A DNA stretch of 54,147 nucleotides from Candidatus Competibacteraceae bacterium (lineage in GTDB: Bacteria; Pseudomonadota; Gammaproteobacteria; Competibacterales; Competibacteraceae). How positions within the stretch are numbered: position 1 is the first letter of the stretch; every line of letters starts with the position of its first letter. The notes under the pieces were generated by a model. The model worked only from the letters and a program-made list of their open reading frames with translations. It did no database searches and had not been told where the DNA came from. This document shows, in pieces, positions 51,600 through 54,147 of this stretch. Both the position numbers and the translations under genes were made by a program. Location of the stretch: positions 1 through 54,147 of the forward strand of contig RXIW01000015.1 in the NCBI GenBank assembly GCA_003989065.1, given 5' to 3'.

Positions 51600-51842
51600 T
51601 CAGGAACGTTTCCGCAACAGTTCGTGCAGACGTTCCAGGATTTGTTCGGGGTTACGTTGCCCGGTCGCGCAGGCTTTGCAGACGCAGGCGACGCCGCGCA
51701 GCTCGGGTGGCACTCTTTCCAGGACCTCGGGCGGGATTTGGGTCTCGAAACACCAGCAGCTCGATTGGCCCGCCGCCATGCCGCATTCATTCGGCTGTCC
51801 GCATAAAGGACAGCGGGAAACAGTCTCGTCCATCGGCGTCAT
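51600..51842 (-). CDS. Cysteine-rich CWC-family protein
   Basis: This 80-aa protein has the CWC pattern: CPLCGQPNECGMAAGQSSCWC and later CVCKAC, eight cysteines in all, with a short Leu-rich helical tail (NPEQILERLHELLRK). It is probably a zinc- or metal-binding protein of unknown role. Its ATG overlaps the stop of the ABC ATPase gene (ATGA), making it the last gene of the importer operon. ATG 51842 is chosen for that coupling; the frame opens at 51866. Confidence 0.85.
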   Translation of the reverse strand: MTPMDETVSRCPLCGQPNECGMAAGQSSCWCFETQIPPEVLERVPPELRGVACVCKACATGQRNPEQILERLHELLRKRS

Positions 51843-52879
51843 TGCTCGGTCCTCGCGGCGAACCAATGGGTTTTTACCCCGCGTAGGGTCTGAGACAGGG
51901 TCGGAAAGTCCTGATAAGTGTCCTCATGGTGCAGTCGCCACACCGTTTGGCCCTCCTGGTCGTGAATCGCGACCCGCAGTGTGGCGGGAGGATCTTCATG
52001 GCCACTGACCACGAAGCCTTCCCGTTCCAGCGCGCGTCGGGTCCACACTGCCGCCAGATCGTGACCGACCAGATCGATCCGGCCCATCGGCGGATGCTGG
52101 AATACAAACGCGCCGGTGCAGGCATCGAAGGCGACGCCAGCGCCGCGAAACGCGTGCTGAAACGCGCCATTCAGCACTAATTCTTCCGGTACACCAACCT
52201 GGATCGAACCCTCCGGCTGTAGCAACCACAGTTGATCAGCGCCGCGTAAGGCCAGATCCAGATCGTGGGTGGAGAGCAACACGGCCCGTTCCCCCTCCCG
52301 CGCCAGCCGGCGCAACAGGCCCATCAATTCCACCCGGCGCGGCAGATCCAGAAAAGCGGTGGGTTCGTCCAGTAACAGCAGTTGCGGTTCCTGCGCCAGG
52401 GCGCGAGCGATCATCACTTTCTGTCGCTCGCCGTCGCTCAACTCATTGATCAGGCGCGGGGCGAAGTCCGCAATACCCACCGCCGTCAACGCCCGATCGA
52501 TAGCGGCCTCATCACTGAGCGTCAGGCGGCCACGCCAACCGGTATGGGGATAGCGCCCCAACGCGGTCAGGGTGCGGACCGACAAGTTGCCCACTTCAAC
52601 CCGATCGGTCAGCACCACCGCCAGACGGAGTGCCAATTCCTGTGGTGACAACCGATACAGATCGGTTCCCGCCAGTCGCAGCTGTCCCCGCAATGGCGGT
52701 TGCATGCCGGCCAGGGTGCGCAACAGAGTTGATTTTCCCGCACCGTTGGGACCCAGCAGACAGACCAGTTCTCCGGGATACAGACGGAGATCGAGCCGTT
52801 CGGCCACCAGGTGCGGGGCGTGGCGGCGAGTTCGATAGCCGATCGCCAGATCGTCGGTTTCCAGAATGGGCTCAGACAT
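51839..52879 (-). CDS. ABC importer ATPase (iron-complex/FecE type) with C-terminal extension
   Basis: This 346-aa ATPase has Walker A GPNGAGKSTLLRTLAG, Q-loop region VVLTDRVEVGNLSVRTLTALGRYPHTGW, a signature LSDGERQKVMIARALAQ, Walker B LLLLDEPTAFLD and the switch histidine STHDLDLAL. This matches siderophore/haem/cobalamin importers. About 90 residues after the ATPase core (FQHAFRGAGVAFDACTGAFVFQ ... WFAARTEQ) form an extra domain found in some family members, probably regulatory. The start is ATG 52879 after the permease stop (14 bases); the frame opens at 52957. Confidence 0.9.
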   Translation of the reverse strand: MSEPILETDDLAIGYRTRRHAPHLVAERLDLRLYPGELVCLLGPNGAGKSTLLRTLAGMQPPLRGQLRLAGTDLYRLSPQELALRLAVVLTDRVEVGNLSVRTLTALGRYPHTGWRGRLTLSDEAAIDRALTAVGIADFAPRLINELSDGERQKVMIARALAQEPQLLLLDEPTAFLDLPRRVELMGLLRRLAREGERAVLLSTHDLDLALRGADQLWLLQPEGSIQVGVPEELVLNGAFQHAFRGAGVAFDACTGAFVFQHPPMGRIDLVGHDLAAVWTRRALEREGFVVSGHEDPPATLRVAIHDQEGQTVWRLHHEDTYQDFPTLSQTLRGVKTHWFAARTEQ

Positions 52880-52892
52880 CACGCCGTTTCCT

Positions 52893-53993
52893 TCAGCTCG
52901 CAAAATCCGAGCGCGGCCCGTCCCGGCGCAACACGATCCACACCACGATCGGCGCACCCAGCAAGGCGGTCACCGCATTCAACGGCAGGAGAACGCGGCT
53001 GCCCGGTACGCTGGCTATCAGATCGGCCAACAACGCCACCAGACCGCCCATCAGCAGGGTTGCCGGCACCAGCAGGCGGTGATCCGAGGTGCACAACAAG
53101 GCGCGGCACAGATGCGGAATCGCCACGCCGAGAAAGGCGATAGGACCGCAGAAGGCGGTGACCGTACCGGCCAGCACCGAGGTACCGGTGATGAGCCAAA
53201 ACCGCACCCGCTGAACATGGACACCCATGCTGCGAGCGTAGGCTTCGCCCAACAGCAAGGCGTTGAGCGGCTTGGCCAACAACCCAGCCAGCAGCAGCCC
53301 CGCGCCGATCACCGGCGCCAGAATGGTCAATTGCCGGCCGGTAACGCCGCCGAAGCTGCCGAAAGTCCAGGCGATATAAGCCTGGATCTGCTCTGGGACG
53401 CTGAAATAGATCAGGATGCTGACCACCGCACTGGTGGCATAACTCAGCATCAGCCCCAGGATCAGCAGGGTCATGGCGTGGCGCAACCAGCGGGCAGCGA
53501 CGATGACCAGTCCGGTGACCAGACTGGCCCCGGCAATGGCGGACGCGATCAGACTTAGATCGCCCAACAGGCCGACATTGGACAGAAAACCGGTGGCCGC
53601 ACCGGTGGCTAGAACCACCAGCGCCACGCCCAGACTGGCCCCGGCGTTGATTCCCAGAATGGAGGGATCGGCCAATGGGTTGCGAAACAGGGTCTGCATT
53701 TGCAAACCGCTGACCGCCAACGCCGCTCCAGCCAAAATCGCGGTCAAGGCTTTAGGCAGCCGAAACGCCAGGATGATGTAGCTCCAGCTCGGCTTGGTCG
53801 CCTCGCCACCACTCAGGACAGCGATGACCTCGGTCAGTGGGATGCGTACCGAACCCAGCGCCAGGCTGAGCAGGAACGCCCCGACCAGCGCCAGCGCCAA
53901 TCCCGTCAGGCACGCCAGCCGCCAGCCCTCGCCTCCCATCCTCTTGCGCCCCTCACCGATCTGCGGGAAAGCCTCATCCAGCATGGCGCTCAT
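52893..53993 (-). CDS. FecCD-family ABC importer permease
   Basis: This 366-aa inner-membrane permease of the BtuC/FecCD group has about nine to ten helices. Characteristic stretches include FRLPKALTAILAGAALAVSGLQMQTLFRNPLADPSILGINAGASLGVAL, GEAYARSMGVHVQRVRFWLI (coupling-helix region) and CGPIAFLGVAIPHLCRALLCTSDHRLLVPATLLMGGLVALLADLIAS. Substrates of the group are ferric siderophores, haem or cobalamin. Its ATG overlaps the stop of the upstream binding-protein gene (ATGA). Confidence 0.93.
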   Translation of the reverse strand: MSAMLDEAFPQIGEGRKRMGGEGWRLACLTGLALALVGAFLLSLALGSVRIPLTEVIAVLSGGEATKPSWSYIILAFRLPKALTAILAGAALAVSGLQMQTLFRNPLADPSILGINAGASLGVALVVLATGAATGFLSNVGLLGDLSLIASAIAGASLVTGLVIVAARWLRHAMTLLILGLMLSYATSAVVSILIYFSVPEQIQAYIAWTFGSFGGVTGRQLTILAPVIGAGLLLAGLLAKPLNALLLGEAYARSMGVHVQRVRFWLITGTSVLAGTVTAFCGPIAFLGVAIPHLCRALLCTSDHRLLVPATLLMGGLVALLADLIASVPGSRVLLPLNAVTALLGAPIVVWIVLRRDGPRSDFAS

Positions 53994-54147
53994 GGTAACC
54001 GCCGGTAATATTTCAACAGGTGATCGGGCAGGAGATCACGATGCAGGATCTTGATCATATCCGCCAGCACGACATCGGGTTCGACTACCCCCGATTCCCA
54101 ATAATCGTTGGCCTTGTGCGCGTTCAAGCGGGCGTTGCTGTCATAGA
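53990..54147 (-). CDS. ABC importer substrate-binding protein (C-terminal part, cut by window edge)
   Basis: The last 158 bases encode the C-terminal 51 residues of a protein ending YWESGVVEPDVVLADMIKILHRDLLPDHLLKYYRRLP, followed by TGA. This ending (YWESG, PDVVLADMIKI, HLLKYYRRL) is typical of periplasmic binding proteins of iron-complex importers. The stop overlaps the permease start by ATGA. The remainder, including signal peptide and ligand site, lies beyond position 54147, so the ligand cannot be judged. Confidence 0.85.
   Translation of the reverse strand, partial: YDSNARLNAHKANDYWESGVVEPDVVLADMIKILHRDLLPDHLLKYYRRLP

Overview
This is a GC-rich chromosomal segment, almost certainly from a gammaproteobacterium. 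The sdhCDAB-sdhE-ygfX order, ybhGFSR-like export genes, an SAH riboswitch before ahcY, a split NrdJa/NrdJb reductase and FlgO-type lipoproteins all fit. Gene content and codon use recall Competibacteraceae-like wastewater lineages, but that is an impression and not a test. No rRNA, tRNA, CRISPR array or intact insertion sequence was seen.

Layout. 0.2-5.4 kb: a quinone oxidoreductase and the B12-dependent ribonucleotide reductase nrdJb-nrdJa on the minus strand; nrdJa carries a 377-residue homing intein. 5.6-6.8 kb: two FlgO-like lipoproteins. 6.9-10.5 kb: the SAM cycle genes metK, [SAH riboswitch], ahcY and metF on the minus strand. 10.7-17.8 kb: a small HExxH protein, a five-gene YbhGFSR-type ABC exporter, moaD-moaE and RNase T. 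17.9-20.3 kb: a membrane diguanylate cyclase and ygfZ. 20.5-25.2 kb: a succinate dehydrogenase operon with two different flavinylation factors (a 54-aa SDHAF4 homologue and SdhE), ygfX, and the fossil C-terminus of a YoeB toxin. 25.2-32.7 kb: dapE, a TSUP transporter, TPMT, an Sfp-type PPTase, a thioesterase, galE, a coiled-coil membrane protein and a response regulator with a C-terminal membrane anchor. 33.2-35.2 kb: an AT-rich OafA-type acyltransferase that looks acquired. 35.2-38.0 kb: uvrA. 38.4-43.8 kb: a peroxide-defence block (ahpC, ahpF, katalase gene katA, di-heme ccp), with OxyR-like sites before ahpC and katA.

43.9-54.1 kb is an iron/metal region. A Fur box embedded in a promoter drives a leftward operon of a Cys-rich protein, HemP and two mutually related unknown helical proteins. 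A second Fur-like box, inside a near-consensus promoter (TTGAGA-N17-TATGAT), precedes a tightly overlapping operon. That operon encodes two HMA2-like proteins, a glycine-zipper membrane protein, a His- and Pro/Gly/Tyr-rich membrane protein and an atypical P1B ATPase with no CPC motif. An AraC regulator and an iron-complex ABC importer (binding-protein C-terminus, FecCD permease, ATPase, CWC protein) close the window.

The best candidate for an under-described system is the 46.0-50.1 kb HMA2/P-type ATPase operon. Next are the HemP operon with its unknown partners and the membrane-anchored response regulator with its coiled-coil neighbour.
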